From Isoetes taiwanensis (taxonomy: Eukaryota > Streptophyta > Lycopodiopsida > Isoetales > Isoetaceae), in NCBI GenBank assembly GCA_021234155.1, contig JAJEKV010000015.1, positions 4,284,902-4,348,901 on the forward strand: a DNA stretch of 64,000 nucleotides, read 5' to 3'. The notes beneath the pieces were generated by a model. It worked only from the letters and a program-made list of their open reading frames with translations, made no database searches and was not told the origin of the DNA. A program made the position numbers and the translations under genes. Positions 24,464 to 35,059 of the stretch are shown here, in pieces. Position 1 is the first letter of the stretch, and every line of letters begins with the position of its first letter.

Positions 24464-24790
24464 ATTTTCCTTTGTTAATTGCTTTCTTGTACCTTTGTTC
24501 TTTATAGAAGTCTCTAAAATAGGATAGATAAATAGATATATAGAGAGGTTTTATGTTATTTTGAGAGTTTGAGAGAATTATTTGGTTGAAAAACAATATA
24601 AAAATAAGCTCATGAGATTGATTGATCCTACTGACCACAATATTGATGCAAATTTTTGGCGCAACAACCCAACCACAGGTGCCACTTTATCTGAAAATCA
24701 TCTAGGCTATCCCGTGTTTTAAAATTTGACCTGATGAGCCATTAAATCTTGATCTAGAAAGGGCGGTTAAGAAAAATAAGCCATCCATGC

Positions 24791-26757
24791 CTATTGGGAG
24801 GGTGAAAATATTCTTACCACGGTTTTGGTGATTCCATCGCGGTGAATACTCTCCGCGGAATCATGAACCCTCTGCCCCATTATCCAGGTACCCTCTTGCC
24901 CCCGTTATCCGTACCCTCTTGCCCCGTTATCCGTACCTGCCCGTTATCAGGTACGACAAACTCCAATTTATACCTTCCGGTGGAATCACATCGCAAAATC
25001 TTTGGGACGGAATCACCACCATTTTATTCTCTGGCGATGGAATGCATGAAATTGATCTGGGGTGGAATCACCATATCAAGTATTATTCTTCCTGTGGAAT
25101 CACAGAATGCGATAATATTCTCCCTCGTGGAATCACTGGCGTAAATATTCTTCCCCATAGAATCACCGCATAAATATTCTCTCGGTGGAATCACGGCGTA
25201 CTATTCCTCGGGAAGGAATCACTGGAGAAGCCCAATGTTTGCCATTTTCAATTTCTGCAGATGATGGTGATTCTTAAGGTATAACTTACATTTTTGCTTG
25301 CAAAAGCAAGCGGTGTGGATGAATTGAAAGAAAATATAAACACTGTACTCTTGCATTTTTGGTGCCTGTCCATTGTTATTCTATGCACTGCCGAAATTTT
25401 TATGGATGGGGATTTGAACCCCTTGCCAATATCGGCAATGCCATGACCACTTTAAAGCAAGAACAAAAATAAGGAGCAGGGTATTTTAAAGCAAGAACGA
25501 GATAAGAACTTCGGGCGAGAAAAGCGGAGTTGGGGCTCAATTTTTCCGGAACCAAGTAAATAAAGCTGGATTCAACAACCCAAGTGGTGCCAAAAAGCGT
25601 ATGAATCGGGTAGAATCGGACAATGGCAAAATCTCGACATAAAATTTGGTTGCCATTAACCCAAACAAGTGGGTCTTATATTTATCCTCGCTCTGTGACA
25701 ATTGTCAAACCCGAAAGCGAGTAATTCAAGCAACCGAAAGCTGGATTCAAGCCCCAATGCAAGCGGACCCAACACGAAAAATCGATCACGTAGGGGCGAA
25801 GGAATGGAAAAAAATGAAATGGGCCAATCCGGCACCGTTTTCCAATCAATCAAGGAATAAATCAGCCGGAATGGGATGAATCGAGAGATAAAAGGATCGG
25901 ATCAGAAAAATGAAGCGAGATACCGCGGCGATGGGTCGATCCTTGGGAAAAGGGCAACATAGATCGGCATCGATCGCCGAAATAGGGAGGAATACAAGGA
26001 TTTGTGTTGTAAAATATAGAGCTCAGAAGCTAAAATCGAGAGATCCGAGCTGCCAAAGAGGCCAAAATCGGAGCCCATGAGGCAGCAGGGGGGCTAACAA
26101 GGTTGTTGCCGGATTGGAAAGTTGGGCTCGAAAATGAAGCCGAATAATGCAGCCCTGAGCGGTCTACGATCATATCCATGGCGCCGGAAGCAAGCTCTGT
26201 TAACTCTCGCATCATCGGAGATTGAAGGCCTGCTGCTGCCCATATATTATCTGCCGGAATCATTCCTCCTCCCATGGGCGAAAAAAAATTGGGGAAAGAT
26301 GCAGCTTCTTGAAAAAGACCCAAATCCTTAAAAGCTGAAGCCGCGAAATGTTTTTCGCCATAGCCACCATTTCGGATCTGTAAATAAACAATAACAAGAA
26401 AAGAAGAAAAGATCGCCCGGAGCAAGCCGCCATAGCCGGCCGCGACATTGGTGAAAAACCTCAAGAAGAAAGGGCGTAAAAATTTGAACTTTTTGGGATA
26501 TTTCAAATGGTAAGGCGATGATTCCATCCGCGGTATTTTGCGAGATGTGATTCTGCCGGAAGGTATAAAGCGGACGGCGGGATGGACCTTCTGAGGCGGA
26601 TGGTTTGGGATCCCCGGAAGATGCGCTGGCCGGGTGTCAGTGCGAATAACGGGGCCCTGGAGCAGATTCCATTTCCGGAGGGTTAGTGATTCAGGGGAAG
26701 TATTCACAGCGATGGAATCGCAAAACAGGGGTAAGAATATTTTTACCCTATTGGGAG
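24791..26757. mobile_element. Non-autonomous Mutator-like element with 10-bp TSD
   Basis: The direct repeat ctattgggag at 24791-24800 and 26748-26757 brackets inverted ends that begin GGTGAAAATATTCTTACC on the left and GGTAAAAATATTCTTACC on the right (reverse complement). Similarity runs inward for about 250 bp, including GATTCCATCGC, GTGAATACT and TTTATACCTTCCGG blocks in the same order. Long TIRs with a 9-11 bp duplication are typical of Mutator-like elements. The ends also carry repeated gtggaatcac-type motifs in short tandem (24960-25230). The interior (25230-26500) has no MURA transposase. A 225-codon minus frame (26030-26707) crosses from the right TIR into the interior, and I recognise nothing in it. 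The interior could be captured host sequence. Confidence 0.8.
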
Positions 26758-26936
26758 TGGCATGCGGTTGACCTAACCCTTCTTGACTCTATCTCTACGA
26801 TGATCGACCCTCCCACCCCAGCGTAGTGTTTGATTGACCTATGATAAACTCTACCTAGCCTAGAATTTTTTCTTTTTCTTGATTCATCTTTGGTGATGTT
26901 GGTAAAGCTTCTATCTTTATTTCTAATGTCCCAACC

Positions 26937-27330
26937 ATTGTCCACTTCTAATAAAGCGTGTCGACCCAATTCTAGATCATCTCACGGAATCATATAAGCT
27001 GTCAAAGGTTAATATTTGGTTCATCGAGAACTATAGTCTGAATATTCATAGGTCCAATACCATTGATGTCCAATAGCTTTGATAGTAATAGCTGGATCTA
27101 AGACCTCGTCCATTGAATATAATAAGGCGAAGGATGGTATAGCAATGAACATCAGAGTAATACTGGGGAAAATGGTCCAAATCATCTCAATAGTAGTTCC
27201 ATGAACAATCCTTCCCGGAATTGGATTTCTTTTATAACGGAGATGCCATGGAGCGCAAACCAACACTCGTAATACAAGGATCGAGATAATTACTAAAAAG
27301 ACAAAAATATCATGATGCAAGTCGATTATT
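26937..27330 (-). pseudogene. cox2: Nuclear copy of mitochondrial cox2 (partial)
   Basis: The minus strand encodes a plant mitochondrial cytochrome c oxidase subunit II segment, from IIDLHHDIF (about residue 35 of the ~260-residue protein) through [34 protein letters not shown] and [17 protein letters not shown]. It then continues, after a frameshift at about 27025, into DSY and LLEVDN (about residue 165). The Cu-A centre in the C-terminal half is absent. Two residues are deleted after DEV. A Pro and a Cys/Arg variant in the first hydrophobic region are compatible with unedited C-to-U sites, which argues for transfer as DNA rather than edited RNA. It is not functional. Confidence 0.93.
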
Positions 27331-27388
27331 CGGCAGGTAGGGACCTCTCTTCCCCTCCCTCGAAGCCGGACATGACGGTCGATTTCAT
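27331..27388 (-). other. 3' end of a mitochondrial group II intron (domains V-VI)
   Basis: Immediately upstream of the cox2 exon, the minus strand reads GAAATCGACCGTCATGTCCG, then GCTTC, GAGGGAGGGG and AGAGAGGTCCCTACCTGCC. This fits the 3' half of group II domain V (a GAAA tetraloop and a GTCCGG.TTC strand) followed by a purine/pyrimidine domain VI arm with a candidate branch-point A in CCTACC. The 5' half of domain V is missing, so the nuclear insertion begins inside the domain V loop. The structure was paired by eye. Confidence 0.6.
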
Positions 27389-29935
27389 AAGACTTTTGTA
27401 TTTTTTCCATTTGGGTTAATCAATTTAAGATTTTACCCTTTATATATCTAGGTTCCTACAGGAAGATGATTCCAAAAATGCATGTTGTAGGTATGACGAC
27501 TTCGTTTGTATAGCTTCTATTAAGACACTAAGTTCTAGATTTCATTGTTGAGCCTATCTCAATTTGTAGATGATATATGGAGATTTTGAATCATCTGTTT
27601 GTCTCGATTTCGTGACAACTTGGAGCATTAAGCCTTGTGCAATACTAAAACTGGGTTCACACTCTTTGTAGTGTAGGTTGACGTAGAAATTTCCAAGCTG
27701 CGTATGCTTCCATTAACCATAGTGGTTCTAGGTATTGCAAGGTAATTTTCTATCCCATTAGACAGTTTCTATAGATTAATTTAGGCCATTCGCAAAATTT
27801 GAGGATGTAACTCAATAGCTTGAAACAATTCTGAATTAGTTTATGAAGCAATTTGGCAATCAAGGAATGACCATATACTAGCATCTTCAAGGTAATACGA
27901 AATTTAGGAATAGAAGTGTGCAAATAAAAGTTGTTCTCTATTCCACTATGGGGACCTTCTATTTTCTACAATCTTCAAGACTGCAAGCCAGATGCAAGCA
28001 ATGGGAGAAGAGTATTGGATGTGTGGTAAGAAGCTAAAACATGCAATCTGTAACGCATATGCAAAAGCTAAAGAACCCCATGGCAGCACCTGCATCTCAT
28101 GCATTTATTGCATGCAACATGTGCATTCTCATGTTTCCTTGTGTTGTTCAGCCAATGGATTTAGAGTTGCCATTTGCTATGCTGTCGTTTGCGTATTGCT
28201 GTCATTTGTACAAGAAAACCAAAGGATGTACAACCCTATTTGGTTTAGCATGGACCATTTTAGAACAAATGCATATGCAATTTTGATCATTACCGATAGA
28301 TCTGCCCTGCTCTGCCATAGAGGATAACAGATCAGGACCTGTAAGCCTTGCTTATAATCGAATGAGGTCCAGGAATAAACTAAAAAGAGGAATATGTATC
28401 AGGAGATTTATACCATGTATGAGGATCATACAAACAATCTTCAATGGCATGTGTTGCATTAAAAATGCACTGATTTTTTGTAATAATAGTAACATTGCGA
28501 CATGAAATCGATATTTAAGTAATTAGAATGAAGTTGCCAAAAGCAGAGACACCAAACAAACCACAAGTAAACAATAACAACACAACAGTGCAGACACGAG
28601 ACCTAAAGCCTTTACAATAAAGAATTTTAATTTTTCATTAGCTCCTTGAACAAGAGGTTGCAGCAGATATATTTCAAATATATAGTTACATGTAACTGTG
28701 CTACCTCTTGCTCAAAGCTGACTCTGCACCTGCCTGCTAAGGAACATCAGATGACAACTATAAGAAGACTATTATCCTTGATAGCAATGAGCATTCAATC
28801 CTTACCTTGGGACCAATCTTTGAAGTGTTAAAAGAGGAATGTATATAAAAGCTCGAACATCAATGATTGAAAGGCAAACCTGACCAAACATCCTCTAGTA
28901 GTTTATTGTTTATCCTTTTAAGTAGAGGCCAACTGATTAGCTAGGCTGAGGTTAGCACCCCAAAAGGTACATCGATATGCAGACACCCTTAAATTATAAG
29001 GTAGTGGGTCAAATTAGAGCAAATGTTCAAGACAGAAATGCCCAAAAACATTCTTGCTTTAGGTTCTTTATGACAACAAGTCATGTTTCATTTTATTTGC
29101 CCATAGATTCTGACACCCTTCCAAATTTACACTAGTTCTTTAAAATATTTTGAGACTGTTTAGCCTTTTTATCCTCAGTATGGCAAAACAAAAATATGAA
29201 AATCATGAAGGTCTGTACATCCCCAGCATTCTGAGGCTCACAAATTTTGGTCTGCCCATATTTGGTCAAGATTTGGATAGCACCATCAAGACTGACAGAA
29301 ATTGTTTTATATCCCTTTAGAAAATAGGAATACGAGGTGAAAACATTCATCTCAAAAATCATTTGCACATGCCACTTTACATGTACAAGTACTTGCCACT
29401 GGATTATGACAACCAGTTAAAAACATCTGATGAGAGTGTGGTGAGAGCGTGCAGACAGTTTGAAGATATGTTAGAGGTTTCCTGAACAAACTAATCACAA
29501 GCAGCAAACAAGAACTGTGCAAGGCAAGTGTGGTTTAGGTGGATTTTTTGCAAGAAAACAAGTGCTGAGGAAACAAATAAACACGTGATCAGAAAACGCT
29601 TGATTTACTTCGAGAATGAATACAAGAACTGATAGGATAGTTTGTATTGGTGTACATGCTCCCGAACTGCATTTGGGTAGGGATTTTCGTCAGTGTTTTT
29701 TTTCTGGTACAAAACCTTGGGAGACATAACCCTATTGGCTGCATCAAGCAAGAAAACTAAACGTTTGTTCTAGAAATATTATTACCTCCGTAGAGGCGCA
29801 TGGCGAACGAAGGCAAAGGCCTGCTCTTCCCGAATGGATAGCCTTCTGAAACCAAAGGTCACTGGCCGGACAACCTTTTGGGCATCGTAACAACCTTAAA
29901 CCTTTCCTTAAACCTTTACGAAAGGTTCAGCTTCA
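27389..29935. other. Non-coding AT-rich stretch
   Basis: No recognisable gene. Short frames at 27992-28327 and 29132-29368 lack family motifs. Confidence 0.4.
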
Positions 29936-29939
29936 GGCC

Positions 29940-29949
29940 TATATAAATA
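29940..29949 (+). promoter_or_regulatory. TATA box of the small secreted-protein gene
   Basis: tatataaata lies 55 bases before the ATG at 30004, in line with a plant pol II core promoter and a short 5' UTR. The region just upstream repeats aaacctttcc/aaaggttcagc (29898-29935), which could form a short inverted repeat. Confidence 0.55.
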
Positions 29950-30003
29950 TTTACATTCATCTTCTTAACACTATCTATCCGTCTAAAATATCATTGGGAA
30001 GCA

Positions 30004-30404
30004 ATGATGGTTAAAGTTTCGAAGAAATTGGGTGGGGTATTTGCATTGATATTGGCCTTTGTTGTTTGGAGAATGGCCCACCCTCAATCTCATACGCCAT
30101 CACAATGTCACGACTTTGATGTCAAATGTTCTAAGGAACTTGCAGGGAACACTATGATTTCACATGCATGCAAGAATACAATAGAGGGATTCATAAGCTT
30201 AATGGACTTGTGCAAATGCATACCTCCCGGTAGCCAAACAATTACACCAAAGTCATTGCAAAGGTTAAGGGTGCTGCAACTTGCCAAAATACACAATCCT
30301 CACCGCCACCATTATCCTCATCCCCACCTCCGCCACGTCCAAAGCGTGTTCGCAGTCGTCCACCACCACCACCCAAAAAATATGTCTATCTTCCAGATTA
30401 TTGA
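30004..30404 (+). pseudogene. Small secreted Cys-rich protein with a Pro-rich tail
   Basis: The frame from ATG 30004 starts with a signal-peptide-like segment (KKLGGVFALILAFVVW) and then a Cys-containing domain with CHDFDVKC, SHACKNT and LCKCIPPG. After TITPK a one-base shift leads to a second frame reading IAKVKGAATCQN and a proline-rich basic tail (SSPPPLSSSPPPRPKRVR, then RPPPPPKKYVYLPDY) ending at TGA 30402-30404. CxC followed by a late Cys recalls non-specific lipid-transfer-like proteins. CKCIPPG also recalls GASA/snakin peptides, but neither Cys pattern is complete. The shift may be a true lesion, a mis-sequenced base or an unseen small intron. The class is uncertain; a secreted, wall-associated peptide is the inference. 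Confidence 0.5.
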
Positions 30405-30486
30405 TGTATGTTTGGAATACATTTTGGATTCACTCTTCCAAAATAGTGATGGATATTTGGAATACATTTCAGATTCACTCTTCTAC
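30404..30486. repeat. ~47-bp tandem duplication after the secreted-protein gene
   Basis: tttggaatacatttt and ggattcactcttccaaaata are repeated with small changes (atttggaatacatttcagattcactcttc). The duplication begins right at the stop codon. Confidence 0.8.
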
Positions 30487-30704
30487 TTTTTGAAAGCAAA
30501 ACCATGCATGATGGTACAATGATGTAATTTTTCTAAAATATAGTTGTAATTGAGCAAGTTATATTTTGAAAATTTCAAAAAATTGGAGAGATGCTTACTT
30601 CCATATATTATAATTCCATAAATTATATGAATGAACAAGGTGTGGAAGCACTACAGATTGTCGCAATGCCTTTGTTTGACTTATTTTCTTTTCTTCTTCT
30701 TTTT

Positions 30705-30830
30705 TGCCTTTTTGAGTTGCCCATAAAGGGCAAACCCTTGCTCATATGGGTAATTGGCATGTTCGACGTATATGCCAATACACGGATATTCCTGTGACTA
30801 GCCTATACCTGCAACGACAGGTAATTCGCC
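30705..30830 (-). mobile_element. Hairpin-ended retroposon, copy 3 (3' end only)
   Basis: On the minus strand it has GGGTTTGCCC-TTTAT-GGGCAACTC followed by an A-rich tail (AAAAAGGCAAAAAAGAAG). Similarity to copies 1 and 2 extends inward through the cat(a/g)t...gtatatgcc segment, then fades. It is probably 5'-truncated. Confidence 0.6.
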
Positions 30831-31754
30831 CGTAACTTTTTGCGGAAGAGAGCTCTAGGTCAGGCCTGCGCATGTTGGAACACGGATTCCAGCTTTGAGG
30901 GTGTACGTTTTCTAGCATTTAGAGCTATGATCTTTCAAAGGACATGGGTTAGCGTAAGGCCATGCCCACGGTTATTACAGTTCTTCTAAGGTGCTTCTCA
31001 GGGTTTTTGATAACATAAGGGGCTCGATGAAGAGAAATGTCCCGCCGTGATAAATTTCTTGTATGGCTTAATTTGCATGAATTGTTAAGCTTAGTAGGTG
31101 CAAAAGATCTTCAGGCATATAGTGACTTCCTCCAAGTTTTATTGGTTTTTTACAAATGTAGTCTAGTTCTTTTACAAGTGTATGGTTTTTTTGGAAATGA
31201 GTAGAACTGGATTTAAAGATCTTACAAACTATTATACTTTTCTCAAATAAAACCCTGCAATATTCCTTCTTGCATAAGATCCAATGATTTTGATTCTTGG
31301 ATGCCTATTTTGAGCACCTAATAATCTTGTGCTCGTCTAAATTGAGTATATGCAGCTTCAGTATTGCAAACAAGATGGGTGACATTAATCTAGCTGTGAA
31401 GAACTTTCAGGTTCTTAACTCTTCATCAGTTGTGTCCATGGCACAAGTCAATCGACATGGTCTAGCCCCTTTAAGGTTCAAGTATGGTTTTTCATTGCAA
31501 AGTTAAAAGCGGCCCGACCATGTAATGACATCTTCCACAACTAGTTCAAGCTATCAAAAATTGAGATGGAGAAGATATATGATTCTTATGTCTAAATGTT
31601 TATAATTGGTAATATTACATATGCCAATATTATATATTTCAATCTACCACCCGTACAATCATGGTTGCAAGGCAGTTACTGGGTGCAGTTAAGCTAGACA
31701 TCTTGAACAAAAGAATATGGCCAGTCAAGCATACATAGATGAATTTATGCGTTT
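30831..31754. other. Non-coding stretch
   Basis: No gene is recognised. Confidence 0.4.
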
Positions 31755-32711
31755 ATGCTTGTATGTTGTAGGAGTCCGAGCCATGATCCCCAAATAGTAG
31801 CAGAAGCCAAGGCTAAAGCTCTTAGTTTGGAGGAGGACACTCCTAAGTACCAGCCACCACAACCTTCTACCTTTGGTCAGAACAGGGGCTATACACCGTA
31901 TCGAGGATGCTCACCTAGCCCAGGACCTCCCTTGTCGGCTGGATATCAGAAACAAGCTAAAAATGTTTCTTTTACTGTCCCAGATAAGTCTGCTAGTGCC
32001 ACGGGAGTTGTCCAAGATATTCTCCAGGCAATTCCAAGGGAAGCTCGTGAGTAGTTACGAAGAGACAAAGCCTGTTATCGGTGTTTCCATCCAGGACATC
32101 GTATGCAGGAATGCCCATACATTACCCAGGCTGCTCAAGCTGCACTTGTCGAAGTGGATTGGGATGATGTCATGGGCCCAACTGAACCGGACAACGTTGC
32201 TGATGTCGAGGCACCAGACTATATACAAGGCGAGTTTCACATTTATACCGCTATTGAAACAGGTCAAGCAGATAGTCAACCTTCTGTCATATCTACAGTT
32301 GGCCAAGTAGACCGTAAACCCTTTATCATCCTTAGGGACACGGGTAGTATGCACAATTTTGCTTCACCTAGAATGGCAGAAGCTTTACAGCTTACTCCCT
32401 TGAAGTCAAAGCCACGTCCAATCACACTGGCTAGTGGGGTCGTACGCCATACTCAGGGTCGACGTATCAATTTGAATATTCAGTTGCCAGGAGCACCCCT
32501 TGCTCTAGGGGCCGAGATTATGAATATTGGTCGTTATGATCTTATTGTGGGTATGGAATTCTTGGCTGCTGCAAAGGCAAACATCTTCTTTATTAAGATG
32601 GGATGGGGTTGGATTGTGTGCACGAATGCCGCATGTTACGCCGCATGCGGCGTTCCTTTTGCGGCCCCATTTGCAGGACACGGGATGACAGCATTGATTG
32701 CCAGGTTTTGA
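31755..32711 (+). pseudogene. Ty3/gypsy gag-protease remnant
   Basis: One reading frame covers the C-terminal part of gag and the protease. It contains a Pro/Gln-rich linker (about 31850-31940), then a CCHC zinc knuckle CYRCFHPGHRMQEC (about 32073-32114), then an aspartic protease with the active-site block LRDTGSMHNF (about 32332; the usual form is V-L-D-S/T-G-A-T/S) and later DLIVGMEFLAAA (family form: D-x-I-L-G-M-D-W-L). The frame is open except for a single TAG at 32052-32054, eleven codons before the knuckle. Reverse transcriptase and integrase do not follow. The first Asp of the protease block is kept (RDTGS). Downstream, the frame runs into unrelated sequence at about 32610. Confidence 0.85.
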
Positions 32712-32870
32712 ACTGGTTGAGGTTTTGGAATGCTGCGGCCTCCAAGAACTTGGATACGAATTATCTTCCTACCTACGCTTCTATTTGGCGTCGATGATTT
32801 TCGACACTCAAGCTTGAGCTGGGTCATGTGCTTTTGTAAGTATTTGAAATTATTGAAATGGTAAACTGTG

Positions 32871-32942
32871 AGTGAATAAACTATGATGCATTTTACATAC
32901 AAAGTGATTGAATAAACTATGATGCATTTTATATACAAACCA
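32871..32942. repeat. 36-bp tandem duplication
   Basis: gaataaactatgatgcattt followed by ta(c/t)atacaaa occurs twice in succession. Confidence 0.9.
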
Positions 32943-33761
32943 AAACTCCTTTCTTTTATAGTTTTTGCCAGGATCAACGCTTCTGGATCAACATATGTGG
33001 GATTTTTAAGCTCAATACGGAGGTGACTCAAAATTTGGATCTTGAGGCGTGGTTTTTCTTCTCTCCCCAACCCCTCCCCTTTTTTGTGGTCTTGAAACGT
33101 CGTTTTGCATTGCTTTACATCCATTAGATTGGGATGCATTTGGAGTATGCATATATCATCTACATAAAAAAGAATGTTCATCTGCTTCCATGTGGGAGGG
33201 TGCATGATTTATGTATCTAAATTTCAAACTAAAAATAGTGATGCAAAGTTCGCTCAGGCACAAAATAAGTTGGTCTTTTAGATCATCTGCCGGAATGGGA
33301 ATGGTCTTATGTTGATAGATTGCCACCAGGCTAAGAATAGTGCTTTAAATTTGCTGGAAGACTTTTGAATACCTACAAAAGAGCTCTCTTTAGGGCCTGC
33401 ATATATGCTTCCAATGCTCAAAACATTTTTGTCCATACTCCAACAGAGCTTCTTAATCAATCCTGTTTATATCGCAGCTTACACACGGGTTTTTTGCTCG
33501 ATAACTAGGCAGGATCTCTTCTCACTAAGGAACAATGCTCTATGTTTTTTTCCAAAGGTACTATCATAGTTATAAAGTATCCAAACTTCTCAAAATTTCC
33601 AACATACTAGCTTTGTCTTTATTATACACTCTTCAACTACTAAGCAGTTGAACTTGCTGCTCTGTTTCTCTTTTATGTACCTCTACCATACATTATCCAG
33701 TTTAAACCTTACATGTGACACTGGCGATTCTTCACATGCATCTTCCAATCAATTAGTTTTA

Positions 33762-34163
33762 TCAAGTGAAAGTTGCATCCGTTGGGTCTGACTTAGAGTT
33801 ATGATCAGCTGCAGCATCTAGCATATCAAAGAAGGCCTGCATTCCACACATTTCTAAACTTACAGAATTGTTAGGCATGTCATTCTCCATGTCATTCTCT
33901 ACGTCACCATCTTCTGAAGTTCTAAAGATTTTAGAAGCTATTTGACTATAGAGTAAACAAGACGTAGAAAAGTCCCTACGTCTCTTCTTTGTGAGATCAC
34001 TTTTCAATTCATCACTTTCTTCTTTCAAAGCCGATGCTGGATCTCCAAGTGAACATAAAAATATGGAACAAATCACCTCTTTCGGCCTGTCACTTGAAAG
34101 TGCAGCACATTTAACCAAGCGTACCAACTCTTCCTTCTCGGCCAATGATAAGCTGGCCTCTTT
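33762..34163 (-). CDS. Uncharacterised exon-like ORF
   Basis: The minus frame is open for about 133 codons from 34163 (SLSLAEKEELVRLVKCAALS onward) to a stop at 33762. It has a helical, charged start (EELVRLVKCAALSSDRPKEV), a Lys/Arg-rich middle (LTKKRRRDF) that could act as a nuclear signal, and an acidic tail (EDGDVENDMENDM). Codon use and the absence of low-complexity sequence look protein-like. I do not recognise the family. No start ATG is evident, so it may be the last exon of a host gene or a fragment of a transposon protein. Confidence 0.35.
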   Translation of the reverse strand, partial: KEASLSLAEKEELVRLVKCAALSSDRPKEVICSIFLCSLGDPASALKEESDELKSDLTKKRRRDFSTSCLLYSQIASKIFRTSEDGDVENDMENDMPNNSVSLEMCGMQAFFDMLDAAADHNSKSDPTDATFT

Positions 34164-34542
34164 TCAATACAATTTAACCTCATCATGTGTGTATTGCTCG
34201 CAGGGATTTTGCTGGTATTAGTCACCCTGAATGCGCTACATGACAAACATGTGCTCTCTATGTCAAATGAGATTGTTTCTTTTCTGATTAATTATCATGT
34301 ATTGTTGAGCTAAAGAATTGTATTGTATTTAGTCTATGTAGCCATCCATTTTGGTTGTAGCATTGGGAATGTTAGTAAATTGAGCTTGTTTCTATGATTT
34401 TAACTTAACTCCAATGATTTATCCACTAGCACAATATCAATGCCAACTTAGTATTAGCCTTGCATTCTCAACATAAGATCTTAATTTTAAACCATTGAAG
34501 AAATCATAGAAAACACTGTTCACATATTATTGAATCAATTTA

Positions 34543-35025
34543 CTGTAGCAATGAGATTTGTCGACAACTCAGGCATCGAATTTTAGAATTCGATCCAATC
34601 TGGCACTCAACATTCTCTCCAACATCATCTTACTTATTATCCTTTTCTGTATCTGTCTTTTTCTTAGAAAATCCGATCGGCAAGGCTTCGTCTCCGGCAT
34701 TCTATATACGTCTTGCTTATCTTCGAAAATATCCCATATTTCTCCAGCTTAATATTATCCCACATGCATTTTCACCTTTGACCATTAAACAACTATTTCA
34801 TAACAATAGCTCTATAGTTAAATGTCAACCCTTAACATTTAACTATGCTCCCACCACAAACTTCGAGCATATACCTAGGTTCCTAGTTTCCAATCATGTC
34901 TTCAATTCATAAAGCAAGAGTCTAGGTATATCTAGGTATGTACAGTGCTGCATACCATCTTATAATTTGTTGATACTGCATCGCAAGCTCTGCATACCAC
35001 ACAAATAACATGACTCCAACTAACA
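34543..35025 (-). repeat. Probable 3' LTR of a copia element
   Basis: Just after the copia RNase H region the minus strand shows a polypurine tract (GAAGGGAAAG) directly followed by TGTTAG at 35025. This is the expected edge of a 3' LTR, since plant copia LTRs begin TGTT. The far end is less sure: a TG...CA-compatible end (tgtagc on the + strand) lies near 34543, giving about 480 bp. A second LTR was not found. Confidence 0.6.
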
Positions 35026-35059
35026 CTTTCCCTTCATGTTATTTTTCCCTGCAGCCTCA

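Noticed and set aside
24265-24507. Poly-Asn ORF
   Set aside because: It is an artefact of the (CAA)n repeat, with no conserved flanks.
26030-26707. 225-codon minus ORF as a host gene
   Set aside because: It begins in the Mutator-like element's TIR, has no recognisable domain, and lies fully inside the element. It is kept only as a possible captured fragment.
32636-33205. 189-codon minus ORF with FYVDDI, resembling a copia RT box
   Set aside because: No other RT motif surrounds it, and its far end overlaps the + strand gypsy frame. The match is short and probably chance.
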